Shown piece by piece: positions 7,944 through 16,541 of a stretch of 64,000 bases of DNA. Numbering within the stretch: the stretch's first letter is position 1; every line of letters begins with the position of its first letter. The notes below the pieces were generated by a model. The model had not been told where the DNA came from. It was given only the letters and a program-made list of their open reading frames with translations, and made no database searches. This stretch comes from Gemmatimonadota bacterium (lineage in GTDB: Bacteria; Latescibacterota; UBA2968; UBA8231): assembly GCA_009840005.1 (NCBI GenBank), contig VXOR01000073.1:20417-84416 (forward strand). The letters run 5' to 3'. A program made the position numbers and the translations under genes.

Positions 7944-8819
7944 CTAGGTGGGCTGCGCGGCTTTCACCGATCCGAAGGTCGAGTGGCGTAATACGGTCTG
8001 GGTCGCGTAGATGGAGCCGCCGACTTTGGCTCCGGGCATCGGCATGCTCACGGGCACGTCGGCGACGCGGATGTGGCGGCTCGGCTCGCCGCGCACGAAG
8101 GTCCGGCAATAGCCCTCCCAGTCGGGCGCTGGCACCAAGGGCCAAGAGTCGCCGGCGCAATACTGCAAGAGTAGGAGTCGGCGCGGATGGGGCGAGGTGT
8201 TGGGCAGGGAGCCGTGCAGGGCGCGGACGTGGTGGATGGAGATGCCGCCGGCTGCTAGCTCGATCTTTTCGGCTGCGGAGTCGTCAAAATCCGCTGTGGT
8301 CACCGCGCCGGCGAAATGGCCGTCGAGGTGGTGGCTGTAGATCGGCCCCTTGTGCGACCCGGGGATGACGAGCAAGCAGCCGTTGGTCTCGTTCATATCG
8401 TCGATGCACACGCCCACGGCGAGGAGGTCGTCGTTGGTGTGCGGATAAAAAGCCCAGTCCTGATGCCACTCCACTGGGCTGCCAAACTCGCCGGATTTCA
8501 TGTTGAGCTTGTCGCCGTTGGTGCGGATGCGCGGGCCGATTAATTGGGCGACGATGTCCAGAATCCGCTCGTGGTGCAGGGTGCTGCGGTAGATTTCGTG
8601 CTGGGCGACCGGGCTTTTGAGCCGTCGCAGCTTGGGGTTGTCGGGCGCGTGTCCCGGCTCTAAGTCGAATACAGAATCGCTTTCGGTCGCGGCGCGAGAC
8701 TGATCGACGAACTCGTCAGTGATCTGCCGCAGTGCTTCTACTTCTCCGGCGTCTAGTACTCCCTCGACGCCGAGGTAGCCTTTTTCGTGGTAGCTGGCGA
8801 TTTGTTCTTGAGTTAGCAT
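7944..8819 (-). CDS. Phytanoyl-CoA dioxygenase (PhyH) family Fe(II)/2-oxoglutarate oxygenase
   Basis: 291 residues. Double-stranded beta-helix oxygenase that couples 2-oxoglutarate decarboxylation to hydroxylation of an unknown substrate. Iron ligands are visible as H119-x-D121 in 'EWHQDWAF' and the distal H202 in 'VRALHGS'; a following Arg in PHPRRLLLL is a likely 2-oxoglutarate anchor. I choose the ATG at 8819 because GGAG lies 8 nt upstream of it; the ATG at 8825 is too close. The motif pattern 'DLEPGH..DNPKLRRLKSPV' is shared with the PhyH gene at 31870, so the two are paralogues. Followed by the broken LysR gene, which may once have been its regulator. Confidence 0.9.
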   Translation of the reverse strand: MLTQEQIASYHEKGYLGVEGVLDAGEVEALRQITDEFVDQSRAATESDSVFDLEPGHAPDNPKLRRLKSPVAQHEIYRSTLHHERILDIVAQLIGPRIRTNGDKLNMKSGEFGSPVEWHQDWAFYPHTNDDLLAVGVCIDDMNETNGCLLVIPGSHKGPIYSHHLDGHFAGAVTTADFDDSAAEKIELAAGGISIHHVRALHGSLPNTSPHPRRLLLLQYCAGDSWPLVPAPDWEGYCRTFVRGEPSRHIRVADVPVSMPMPGAKVGGSIYATQTVLRHSTFGSVKAAQPT

Positions 8820-8837
8820 GGACATTTCTCCGTCATT

Positions 8838-8975
8838 TTAGCTGAGTATTTCGCGCTGTTGCTCGGGCAATGCCTCGTAGATTTCGTTGCTGAAGCGCAG
8901 GTGCTGTCCGCCCCAGTCGAGCATGTATCCCGTGCTGTAGCAATAATATAGGGTCCGGCGCGGGCGACCGGAAGT
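8838..8975 (-). pseudogene. 3' remnant of another PhyH-family gene
   Basis: In the gap upstream of the intact phyH gene the minus strand reads GRPRRTLYYCYSTGYMLDWG followed by GQHLRFSNEIYEALPEQQRE and a stop at 8838-8840. This resembles a PhyH C-terminus (the post-HRR strand plus the terminal helix). No start or iron-binding portion is present upstream; stops appear in frame above about 8985. It is therefore a decayed or truncated relic, 12-18 bases ahead of the intact paralogue, suggesting a former tandem pair. Confidence 0.55.
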
Positions 8976-9092
8976 TATAAAACCTGATAGTTGCTGGCTG
9001 CTAGGAAACCTTCAAGACCCGGCCATTTCTTGCATCCAAACCTGCAATTGCGGAAATTATTTCGTCCATTGCAAGGAGAATTGAGGCTCACT

Positions 9093-9581
9093 TTGCCAAA
9101 CGCGCCGCGCAGAACGCTTAGTCTTTTCGTCCTGATGTTTTTGAGTTGGCTACTGTTGTCGGGCATTTACACGGGTCTGCTCTTGGGCTTGGGCGTGCTC
9201 TCTTGTCTCGTGGTCGTCGCTGTCTGCCGCCGCATGAAGATCGTCGATCCCGAAGGGCATCCCATCCACCTGATCCCCGGCTTGCTGCGCTATATGCCTT
9301 GGTTCTTGTGGGAGATAATTAAAGCCAATATCGATGTCGTGCGGCGGATCGTGCATCCTCGGTTGCCGCTGTCGCCCCGCGTAATCCGAGTCGAGGCAAG
9401 CCAAAAAACCCACTTGGGACAAGTCATTTACGCCAACTCCATCACCTTGACGCCGGGCACGGTTGCTGTTGAGACCGACGAAGGCATCATTGATGTCCAC
9501 GCCTTGACCCGCGAAGCTGCCGAGGACGTGCGCTCTGGGGTCATGGACGGTCGCGTAACCGACATGGAGGGGGAGAGCTAG
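9093..9581 (+). CDS. mrpE: Mrp-type Na+/H+ antiporter subunit E
   Basis: About 162 residues with two N-terminal membrane segments (LFVLMFLSWLLLSGIYTG and LLGLGVLSCLVVVAVC) and a soluble C-terminal part containing YANSITLTPGTVAVE and DVHAL, the MrpE/MnhE signature. It is an accessory subunit of the multisubunit cation/proton antiporter in the inner membrane. No ATG gives a family-like N-terminus; TTG at 9093 (with GAGG 6 nt upstream) or TTG at 9081 (after AAGGAGAA) are the best starts. First gene of a nine-gene operon that runs to 16384 with overlapping start/stop codons throughout. Confidence 0.88.
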   Translation: MPNAPRRTLSLFVLMFLSWLLLSGIYTGLLLGLGVLSCLVVVAVCRRMKIVDPEGHPIHLIPGLLRYMPWFLWEIIKANIDVVRRIVHPRLPLSPRVIRVEASQKTHLGQVIYANSITLTPGTVAVETDEGIIDVHALTREAAEDVRSGVMDGRVTDMEGES

Positions 9582-9847
9582 TGTTCGTCGCTGCAATGAT
9601 CGGGGTGCTGGCCACCATGCTGCTGGCCTTAGTCCGCGCTCTGAAGGGACCCACCGTGTACGACCGTGTGCTCGCCGTCAATATGTTCGGGACCAAGACT
9701 GTGTTGTTGCTATCGGTCATCGGCTTTTTGACTGGCCGGCCCGATTTTCTCGATTTGGGGCTGGTATATGCGCTAATCAACTTCATCGGTACCATCGCCA
9801 TCCTCAAGTACGTCTCGACCGTTGGCGAAGAGGAGGCCCAAGCCTGA
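9581..9847 (+). CDS. mrpF: Mrp-type Na+/H+ antiporter subunit F
   Basis: 88 residues, three membrane helices, with the family signature ALKGPTVYDRVLAVNMFGTK and FLDLGLVYALINFIGTIAILKY. Small inner-membrane subunit of the Mrp complex. It begins with GTG overlapping the mrpE TAG (TAGTG), behind a GGAGGGGG ribosome site; its TGA overlaps the mrpG ATG. Length and sequence are typical; assignment secure. Confidence 0.93.
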   Translation: MFVAAMIGVLATMLLALVRALKGPTVYDRVLAVNMFGTKTVLLLSVIGFLTGRPDFLDLGLVYALINFIGTIAILKYVSTVGEEEAQA

Positions 9848-10182
9848 TGGAAGCTCTGCTCTACTACGTTAGCTGGGTCTGTCTGCTGTTGGGAGCTGGC
9901 TTTTGCTTCGTCGGCGGCGTGGGCCTTCTGCGCTTGCCCGACTTCTACAGCCGCATACACGGCGGCGGCGTTACCGATACGTTGGGTGCTGGTTTGGTAC
10001 TCTTGGGGCTTATGTTCCAGAGTGGTCTGTCGCTGGCGACCGTCAAGCTGGTGATGATCGGGCTGTTCTTGCTGCTAGCCGGTCCCGTCGCCACCCACGC
10101 CATCGCCCGCGCAGCGCGGCACAGTGGGCTTGCGCCCCTTCGGCTGAGCTCAGGTCGAAGCCAAGGTACTGGAGGGGAATAG
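9847..10182 (+). CDS. mrpG: Mrp-type Na+/H+ antiporter subunit G
   Basis: 111 residues with three membrane helices and the MrpG signature GLLRLPDFYSRIHGGGVTDTLGAGLVLLGL and VATHAIARAA. Small inner-membrane Mrp subunit. ATG overlaps the mrpF stop (TGATG); its TAG overlaps the GTG start of the next gene. Confidence 0.93.
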   Translation: MEALLYYVSWVCLLLGAGFCFVGGVGLLRLPDFYSRIHGGGVTDTLGAGLVLLGLMFQSGLSLATVKLVMIGLFLLLAGPVATHAIARAARHSGLAPLRLSSGRSQGTGGE

Positions 10183-11156
10183 TGACGGCGATAATTGACA
10201 TCGACGTCGTGTTGATGACGTTCCTCGCCATTATCGCCGTGGCCATTATCCAGGTGCGGGACCTGTTTGCTGCGGTAGTGCTCACTGGCATCTTCAGCTT
10301 GCTCTCGGCGTGTATTTTTACCTCGCTCGACGCCGTCGATGTGGCTTTCACCGAAGCGGCAGTGGGTGCTGGCTTGGCGACGGTGCTCTTCCTAGCCGCG
10401 CTCTCCTTGACCGGGCCTAGAGAAAAGACCCGACACCAGCACTCTTGGAGCGGCCTCTGCGTCTGCCTCCTGACCGGCGGTGCGCTCATCTATGGTACGC
10501 TGGATATGCCGCACTTGGGCGACCCGAACGCCCCGATCCACCAGCATGTGGCTCCTCGCTATATCGCCGAGTCTCCCGAAGAAATTGGCATTCCCAACAT
10601 GGTCACCTCCGTGCTAGCCAGCTACCGAGGCTACGACACCTTGGGCGAGGTGACGGTGATCTTCACCGCTGGGTTGGCCGTGCTCTTGCTCTTGCACGGC
10701 AGCCGTCCCGCGCAGGAAGCCGACGACGGCGAGTCCATGCAGCACGCGATGATCCTCCGCGTCGCCTCCAAGCTCTTCATCCCGCTGATTCTGCTCTTTG
10801 GGCTGTACGTGCAGTTCCACGGCGACTTTGGTCCGGGTGGCGGTTTTCAGGCAGGCGTGATCTTTGCCGCGGCCTTTATCCTCTACGCCCTGATCTACGG
10901 AGTCGAGGAGGTGCGCCGGGTAGCTCCTCCGGGCCGCGTCCAAGTCTTTTTCGCCTTGGGGCTTCTGCTCTACATTGGCACGGGCTTGGCCTGCCTGTTG
11001 GCCGGGGGCAATTTCCTCGAATACAAGGTGCTGGCCAGCGATCCCACCCACGGCGAGCACTATGGTATTTTGCTGATTGAGCTAGGGGTTGGTATTACCG
11101 TGGCCGCCGTCGTAATCAGCGTCTTCTGCCACTTTGCCAGCCGGGAGCGGCCATGA
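10182..11156 (+). CDS. Mrp antiporter subunit: DUF4040 (MbhD/MrpA C-terminal-like) fused to MrpB
   Basis: 324 residues. Residues 1-75 form a three-helix DUF4040/MbhD-like unit (VRDLFAAVVLTGIFSLLSACIF...TEAAVGAG), which in classic systems is part of the C-terminus of MrpA. A linker with GYDTLGEVTVIFTAGLAVLLLL (MbhE-like) follows, and residues about 190-320 are an MrpB/MnhB domain (FIPLILLFGLYVQFHGDFGPGGGFQAG). GTG start at 10182 overlapping the mrpG stop; the frame is open upstream but that is the mrpG shadow. The fusion of MrpA tail and MrpB occurs in other split-MrpA operons; here the antiporter-like MrpA core is supplied by a separate gene. Confidence 0.88.
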   Translation: MTAIIDIDVVLMTFLAIIAVAIIQVRDLFAAVVLTGIFSLLSACIFTSLDAVDVAFTEAAVGAGLATVLFLAALSLTGPREKTRHQHSWSGLCVCLLTGGALIYGTLDMPHLGDPNAPIHQHVAPRYIAESPEEIGIPNMVTSVLASYRGYDTLGEVTVIFTAGLAVLLLLHGSRPAQEADDGESMQHAMILRVASKLFIPLILLFGLYVQFHGDFGPGGGFQAGVIFAAAFILYALIYGVEEVRRVAPPGRVQVFFALGLLLYIGTGLACLLAGGNFLEYKVLASDPTHGEHYGILLIELGVGITVAAVVISVFCHFASRERP

Positions 11157-11509
11157 GTTCGTTTTTCGGTCTGTACAACTACTGGATCGTCATTTTCCTG
11201 ATGATGGCCGGCTTCTATAACGTCATTGCCCGCGGCAATCTGATCCGCAAGCTGGTCGGCCTCAATATCTTCCAGACCTCAGTTTTTTTGCTCTACATTA
11301 GTATGGGCAAAGTCGAGGGAGGAACCGCGCCCATCCTCGCCGAAGGCGCGACTGCCTACTCCAATCCCCTGCCCCATGTCCTCATCCTCACCGCTATTGT
11401 GGTAGGCATCGCTACCACCGCTGTAGGGCTGGCGTTAGTGGTGCGCATCCGTGCGGCCTACGGTACCATCGAAGAAGACGAAATCCAACGCCGGGAAGAG
11501 GGTTCGTGA
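11153..11509 (+). CDS. mrpC: Mrp-type Na+/H+ antiporter subunit C (NuoK-like)
   Basis: 118 residues, three membrane helices, with GNLIRKLVGLNIFQTSVFLLYI and DPLPH-like NPLPHVLILTAIVVGIATTAVGLALVV, the MrpC/NuoK signature. Overlaps the preceding gene by four bases (ATGA) and the following mrpD-like gene likewise. Inner-membrane subunit of the antiporter. Confidence 0.93.
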   Translation: MSSFFGLYNYWIVIFLMMAGFYNVIARGNLIRKLVGLNIFQTSVFLLYISMGKVEGGTAPILAEGATAYSNPLPHVLILTAIVVGIATTAVGLALVVRIRAAYGTIEEDEIQRREEGS

Positions 11510-12987
11510 TCGCCGCCCATCTACCCGCCCTGCAGATCGTCTTGCCGCTGGTCGCTGCGCCGCTCTGTCTATTGCTGCGTCCGCGGCAGTTGCTATGGCC
11601 GTTTGTCGTGGCCGTCGGCTGGGGCACGCTGGCGCTGGCCGCGTTGCTGTTGCAACAGGTCCTTTCCTCCGGCCCCATCTCCTATGCCTTGGGCGGCTGG
11701 AGCGCACCTTGGGGCATTGAGTTCCGGGTAGATGTCTTCAATGCGTATTTGATTTTACTGGTGGCGCTGATCGGTGCTGTGGTTCTGACCTACGCGCCAG
11801 CGAGTGCGGCGCGCGAAGTCGAAGCAGAGCGCCGCCCGTATTTCTGCGCGATCTTTCTGCTCTGTCTCGCTGGCTTGCTGGGCATTGCCATTACCGGCGA
11901 CGCCTTTAACGTCTTCGTGTTTATGGAAATCTCGTCGCTTTCGGCGTATGGGCTGATTAGTCTTGGCCGGGACCGCCGCGCCCTTATGGCGACGTATAAC
12001 TACCTGATTTTAGGCACAATTGGCGCGACCTTTATTCTGATCGGCATCGGCCTGATGTACGCGATGACTGGCACGCTCAACATGGCCGATCTCGCCGGGC
12101 GGATCGAAGCCGTTTCTCAAACCCGCACCATCCACGTGGCCTTTGCCTTTATAAGCGTCGGCTTCACCCTCAAGATGGCGCTTTTTCCGCTGCATATCTG
12201 GTTGCCCAACGCCTACACCTATGCGCCTTCGGCCGTTACTGCCTTTATCGCGGCGACTGCGACTAAGGTCGCCGCGTACGCCTTCCTGCGCTTCGTCTTC
12301 ACGATCTTTGGCGCGGACTTCGCCTTTGGCACCATGCACCTCGATGTCCTGCTGTTGCCGCTGGTGCTCTTGGGCATTTTCATCGCCTCGGCCGTGGCCA
12401 TCTACCAGACCGATCTCAAGCGGCTGTTGGCCTATTCGAGCGTGGCGCAGATCGGCTATGTGATGCTCGGCATTAGCTTGGGATCGGCCACCGGGCTGAC
12501 GGCTGGCATCGTCCACCTGTTCAATCACGCGCTGATGAAGGCGGCGCTCTTCTTAGCCGCGGGCTGCATCTTCCTCCGCATCAACTCCGTGCAATTGGCC
12601 GACCTTAGTGGGTTGGGCAAGCGTCTGCCGCTGACTTCGTGCGCCTTTGTCCTCGCCGGCTTGGGGCTGGTCGGCGTGCCGTTTACCGTGGGCTTTATCA
12701 GCAAGTGGTACTTGATCCTGGGTGCGCTGGAGCACGGGTGGTGGCCGGTGGCGGCGCTGGTGGTGGTCAGCTCGCTGCTGGCGCTGGTCTATATCTGGCG
12801 CTTTGTCGAAATCGCCTATTTCCGCCCGGTTCCCGAAGATGCCGAGCCTATCGCCGAAGCCCCCCTCTCGATGCAGATCCCCGCGTGGCTGCTCATCGCG
12901 CTTACCATTGGTTTCGGGATGCAGACCTCGCTGACGGCTGGGGTTGCCCGCAAGGCGGCGCATTGGCTCTTGGGAGCTGCGCCATGA
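11506..12987 (+). CDS. mrpD: Mrp-type antiporter subunit D (NuoN/MrpD family), first copy
   Basis: 493 residues, about 14 membrane helices. Proton-conducting antiporter-like subunit related to complex I NuoL/M/N. Visible: VFVFMEISSLSAYGLIS with the conserved Glu of helix 5, FTLKMALFPLHIWLPNAYTYAPSAVTAFIAATATKVAAYA with the Lys of helix 7-8, and YQTDLKRLLAYSSVAQIGYVMLG. GTG start at 11506 overlapping mrpC by four bases. One of three D/A-type subunits in the operon. Confidence 0.93.
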   Translation: MIAAHLPALQIVLPLVAAPLCLLLRPRQLLWPFVVAVGWGTLALAALLLQQVLSSGPISYALGGWSAPWGIEFRVDVFNAYLILLVALIGAVVLTYAPASAAREVEAERRPYFCAIFLLCLAGLLGIAITGDAFNVFVFMEISSLSAYGLISLGRDRRALMATYNYLILGTIGATFILIGIGLMYAMTGTLNMADLAGRIEAVSQTRTIHVAFAFISVGFTLKMALFPLHIWLPNAYTYAPSAVTAFIAATATKVAAYAFLRFVFTIFGADFAFGTMHLDVLLLPLVLLGIFIASAVAIYQTDLKRLLAYSSVAQIGYVMLGISLGSATGLTAGIVHLFNHALMKAALFLAAGCIFLRINSVQLADLSGLGKRLPLTSCAFVLAGLGLVGVPFTVGFISKWYLILGALEHGWWPVAALVVVSSLLALVYIWRFVEIAYFRPVPEDAEPIAEAPLSMQIPAWLLIALTIGFGMQTSLTAGVARKAAHWLLGAAP

Positions 12988-14438
12988 GTGCCTCCACCGC
13001 CATTGTCGTGGCCGTGCTCCTGCCTTTGGGTGCCGCGCCATTGATTGCCCTTTTGGGCCGTCGCCCCAATCTGCGCGAGACCGCGACTCTGCTCGCCGGG
13101 CTAGGCACTTTTGCCTCGGTTTGCACCTTGGTGCCCAAAATAGCCGCAGGTGACCGGCCGGCGGTACATCTGGTGGAGGTCTTTCCGGGTCTGTCCCTAG
13201 CCTTTGAAGTCGAACCGCTCGGAGCGCTCTTTGCGCTGATCGCCGCTGGGTTGTGGATGGCGACTTCGGTGTACTCCATCGGCTACATGCGGGGTCATCA
13301 CGAGGAAAACCAAACTCGCTTCTTCGCCTTCTTCACCTTGGCCATCGCCGCTGCCTTGGGCGCGGCATTCGCCGGCAACATGCTGACGCTGTTTTTCTGC
13401 TACGAGGCGCTGACGCTTTCGACCTATCCGCTGGTCACGCACCACCGCAGTTCGGAGGCTAAAGCGGGGGGCCGCATCTATATGGGGGTACTGCTTGCGA
13501 CCTCGATCGGTTTCCTGCTCACAGGCTTGGTCGCCACCTACTACATCGCCGGGACTCTTGACTTCGTTTCCGGCGGTATCCTCGCCGGTAAGGCTCCGAC
13601 ATGGACCATCGGCGTCCTGCTTTTTCTTTACGCCTTCGGCACGGGCAAAGCCGCGCTGATGCCCTTTCACCGCTGGCTTCCCGCCGCTATGGTGGCTCCG
13701 GCCCCAGTCAGCGCCCTGTTACACGCAGTCGCCGTGGTCAAGGCGGGCGTTTTTACCATCCTCAAGGTGGTCGTCTATATCTTCGGCATCGACCTGCTCG
13801 CCGACACGGGCTTGGGCACCTATCTGGCCTACGCGGCCTGCGCCACGATTCTCATTGGCTCGTTGGTAGCCATGACTAAGGACAACCTCAAGGCCCGCTT
13901 AGCGTATTCCACCGTCAGTCAGCTCTCCTACATCGTGCTCGGCGCAGCCCTAGCCAATAGTTGGGGCGTCCTCGGTGGCAGTTTGCACATCGCCATGCAC
14001 GCCTTCGGCAAGATCACTCTCTTCTTCTGCGCTGGGGCCATCGCGGTCGCCCTGCACAAGACCGAGATCAGCGAGATGAAAGGAATTGGCCGGCAAATGC
14101 CGTGGACGATGGGGGCCTTTCTCGTCGGCTCGCTGAGCATCATCGGCTTGCCGCCGCTGGGAGGCGCTTGGAGCAAGTGGTACCTCATCCTCGCTGGATT
14201 GGACGCCGAGCAGTACGTGGCCATTGGCGTGCTCTTAGTAAGCTCGCTGCTCAACATTGCCTATTTATTGCCGGTGGCGGTTAATGCCTTTTTTTACGCA
14301 GCACCCGATGAAGAAAGCGGCCTACAGGAAGCCCCGCTGGCCTGTGTCCTGCCGCTGATTTGCACGGCGCTGGGCGGGCTGGCGCTCTTCCTCTATCCCG
14401 ATCCTCTCCTCGACCTCTGCCGCCAGATCGGAGGATAA
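12984..14438 (+). CDS. Mrp-type antiporter subunit D/A core (proton-conducting membrane transporter), second copy
   Basis: 484 residues with about 14 membrane helices. ATG at 12984 overlaps the preceding stop (ATGA). Conserved features: FFCYEALTLSTYPLVTHH (helix-5 Glu), GTGKAALMPFHRWLPAAMVAPAPVSALLHAVAVVKAG and DNLKARLAYSTVSQLSYI. Closest in style to NuoM/MrpD-type or MbhH-like subunits. The start is chosen from the overlap and because the upstream continuation of the frame is only a shadow of mrpD. Works in the same membrane complex as its neighbours. Confidence 0.9.
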   Translation: MSASTAIVVAVLLPLGAAPLIALLGRRPNLRETATLLAGLGTFASVCTLVPKIAAGDRPAVHLVEVFPGLSLAFEVEPLGALFALIAAGLWMATSVYSIGYMRGHHEENQTRFFAFFTLAIAAALGAAFAGNMLTLFFCYEALTLSTYPLVTHHRSSEAKAGGRIYMGVLLATSIGFLLTGLVATYYIAGTLDFVSGGILAGKAPTWTIGVLLFLYAFGTGKAALMPFHRWLPAAMVAPAPVSALLHAVAVVKAGVFTILKVVVYIFGIDLLADTGLGTYLAYAACATILIGSLVAMTKDNLKARLAYSTVSQLSYIVLGAALANSWGVLGGSLHIAMHAFGKITLFFCAGAIAVALHKTEISEMKGIGRQMPWTMGAFLVGSLSIIGLPPLGGAWSKWYLILAGLDAEQYVAIGVLLVSSLLNIAYLLPVAVNAFFYAAPDEESGLQEAPLACVLPLICTALGGLALFLYPDPLLDLCRQIGG

Positions 14439-14442
14439 GGCT

Positions 14443-14703
14443 ATGACCTCAAAGAAAAAATATCTATTCGACCAGCCGCGGAACGTCCACCGCTTGATAT
14501 GGGTCTTCTTCGTCCTCTGCGCCTTGCTCTTGGGCGTGGAACTGTTCTTCCATCGGCACTTGAACTTTGCCGAGGGCGTCTTCCCAGTCGAGGGATGGTT
14601 CGGCTTTTACGCGATATACGGGTTTGTCGCTTGCGTGCTGTTGGTTTTGACGGCTACCCAGATGCGCAAGGTGTTGATGCGTCGCGAGGATTACTATGAC
14701 TAG
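14443..14703 (+). CDS. Small two-helix membrane protein of the Mrp operon
   Basis: 86 residues: a basic N-terminus (MTSKKKYLFDQPRNVHR), two hydrophobic segments (LIWVFFVLCALLLGVELFF and YAIYGFVACVLLVLTATQ) and a charged end (MRREDYYD). Similar small proteins occur in Mrp-like operons of diverse bacteria, but I do not know a defined function. Starts 4 bases after the previous stop and overlaps the next gene by eight bases. Confidence 0.75.
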   Translation: MTSKKKYLFDQPRNVHRLIWVFFVLCALLLGVELFFHRHLNFAEGVFPVEGWFGFYAIYGFVACVLLVLTATQMRKVLMRREDYYD

Positions 14704-16384
14704 CCTGCACCCGGCGGCCTTCCTGCTGTTAGGCGGGCTGTTGTTGCCTGTCTTGCCGCTGGCCGCGCGGCGGGTGGCGTTGCTCATTTTGCCGTTGGCC
14801 GGATTCTACAATCTCCTCGGCCACCAGATAGGCGACGGCCAAGTCGGTTCCCTAGCCGGGTACGAGCTGCACTGGGTGCGCGTTGACCAGCTCAGCCTGC
14901 TCTTTGGCTATCTCTTTCACTTGGCTGCTTTCCTCGCCGCGCTCTTTTCGCTGCACCTGCGCGACCGCCTGCAACAGGCGACCGGCTTCCTGTACGCGGG
15001 TGCGGCCGTGGGTGCGGTTTTTGCCGGCGATCTGATTGTGCTCTTCATCTTTTGGGAGTTGTTGGCGATTTCTTCGGTCTTCCAGATTTGGGCTAGCCGA
15101 AGTGAAAGGGCTATCGCCGCGGGTACTCGCTACCTGCTAATCCACATCAGCTCTGGCCTGCTGCTCTTGGTCGGCACAGCGTGGCACTACCAGCAGACCG
15201 GCTCGCTGGCGCTGGGGCATCTGGGCATCGATAGCTGGGCCACGCGGCTGATTTTCCTCGGCGTTGGCATTAAATGCGCCTTTCCATTCTTGCACTCGTG
15301 GCTGGTGGATGCCTACCCAGAGTCCACACCCACCGGCGCGGTCTTCTTGAGTTCCTTTACTACCAAGACCGCGGTCTATGTGTTGGCGCGCAGTTTTGCC
15401 GGCACCGAAATCCTGCTCTACATCGGCGCGGCCATGGCGATGTTTCCCATCTTCTATGCGGTGATTGAAAACGATCTGCGCCGCGTGTTGGGCTACAGCA
15501 TGATCAACCAGATCGGCTTTATGGTAGTAGGCGTCGGCTTGGGGCCGGGCATGGGCGTCAACGGCGCGGTTGCCCACGCCTTTAACGATGTGCTCTTCAA
15601 GGGCCTGCTCTTTATGTCAATGGGTGCCGTGCTCTATCGCACCGGCAGGATCAACGGCTCGGACCTTGGGGGGCTGTACAAATCCATGCCTTGGACTTGC
15701 GGCTTTTGCATGATCGGAGCCGCGTCGATTTCGGCCTTTCCGCTCTTTAGCGGCTTTGTCAGCAAGTCCATGGTCATGCAGGCTGCGGCCAACGAGGGAC
15801 ACGTCGTAGTGTGGCTGCTGTTGCTGTTTGCCTCGGCTGGCGTCTTCCATCACGCCGGCATCAAAATTCCCTTCTTTGCCTTCTTCGCCCACGATGCGGG
15901 AATCCGCTGCCGTGAAGCACCGCGCAACATGCTAGTGGCAATGGGGATTGGGGCGGTGCTGTGCATTGGTATCGGTTCGTTCCCGCACTATTTGTACAAA
16001 CTCCTGCCCTATCCGGTTGCCTACGAGCCGTACGATGCGACCCACATCGTTTTACAGCTTCAGTTGTTATTCTTTTCGGCACTGGCCTTTGTCGCGCTCA
16101 AGCTGACGGGCATCTACCCGCCGGAGCTGCGCTCGGCCAATATCGACGTGGACTGGACCTATCGCAAGCTGCTGCCAGGGGCGGCGCGGTTGTGCGTACA
16201 GGTGGGTGCGCCGCTGTGGGATGGACTGATCGCTTGGAGCAAGCGACAGGTTTTCGCTCTAATAGAACAGATGCGCCAGTACCACGGCCCGACCGGCGTC
16301 TTTGCGCGGGCGTGGCCTATTAGTAGCAGCGTGTTGTTGGTGACGATTTTCTTGGCGGTGTACTTGTTTGTGTACTTGGGATGA
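14696..16384 (+). CDS. Mrp-type antiporter subunit D/A (NuoL/MrpA-core-like), third copy
   Basis: 562 residues, about 14-15 membrane helices. Contains VLFIFWELLAISSVFQIWASR (conserved Glu), GIKCAFPFLHSWLVDAYPESTPTGAVFLSSFTTKTAVYV and ENDLRRVLGYSMINQIGFM, the proton-channel motifs of the complex I antiporter-like family. The C-terminal 110 residues include an amphipathic stretch (WDGLIAWSKRQVFALIEQM) before a final helix, somewhat like the lateral helix of NuoL. Last gene of the operon; a GC-rich palindrome lies 107 bases downstream. Confidence 0.9.
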   Translation: MTSLHPAAFLLLGGLLLPVLPLAARRVALLILPLAGFYNLLGHQIGDGQVGSLAGYELHWVRVDQLSLLFGYLFHLAAFLAALFSLHLRDRLQQATGFLYAGAAVGAVFAGDLIVLFIFWELLAISSVFQIWASRSERAIAAGTRYLLIHISSGLLLLVGTAWHYQQTGSLALGHLGIDSWATRLIFLGVGIKCAFPFLHSWLVDAYPESTPTGAVFLSSFTTKTAVYVLARSFAGTEILLYIGAAMAMFPIFYAVIENDLRRVLGYSMINQIGFMVVGVGLGPGMGVNGAVAHAFNDVLFKGLLFMSMGAVLYRTGRINGSDLGGLYKSMPWTCGFCMIGAASISAFPLFSGFVSKSMVMQAAANEGHVVVWLLLLFASAGVFHHAGIKIPFFAFFAHDAGIRCREAPRNMLVAMGIGAVLCIGIGSFPHYLYKLLPYPVAYEPYDATHIVLQLQLLFFSALAFVALKLTGIYPPELRSANIDVDWTYRKLLPGAARLCVQVGAPLWDGLIAWSKRQVFALIEQMRQYHGPTGVFARAWPISSSVLLVTIFLAVYLFVYLG

Positions 16385-16490
16385 CGCTGCTTCTTAGTCC
16401 CTGATGTTACGGAGTACGTGGTCGGTGGTTGGTTTTCGGTCCGATTCTCGCCGCGGGCAGGACGCCCTTGATTCGACGAGGCCGATGGCC

Positions 16491-16519
16491 GTAGGGGGCG
16501 GTTTGAAACCGCCCCCTAC
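16491..16519. repeat. Perfect 29-bp palindrome GTAGGGGGCGGTTT-N-AAACCGCCCCCTAC between convergent genes
   Basis: Two 14-base arms separated by a single base lie between the end of the Mrp operon and the end of gntK. This type of GGGGCGG/CCGCCCC dyad is a widespread dispersed palindromic repeat in G+C-rich genomes. It could act as a transcription barrier for both converging operons, but it lacks a T-tract on either side. The rest of the 157-base gap shows nothing else recognisable. Confidence 0.8.
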
Positions 16520-16541
16520 CCGGGTGCGTAACGTCAGTTAG

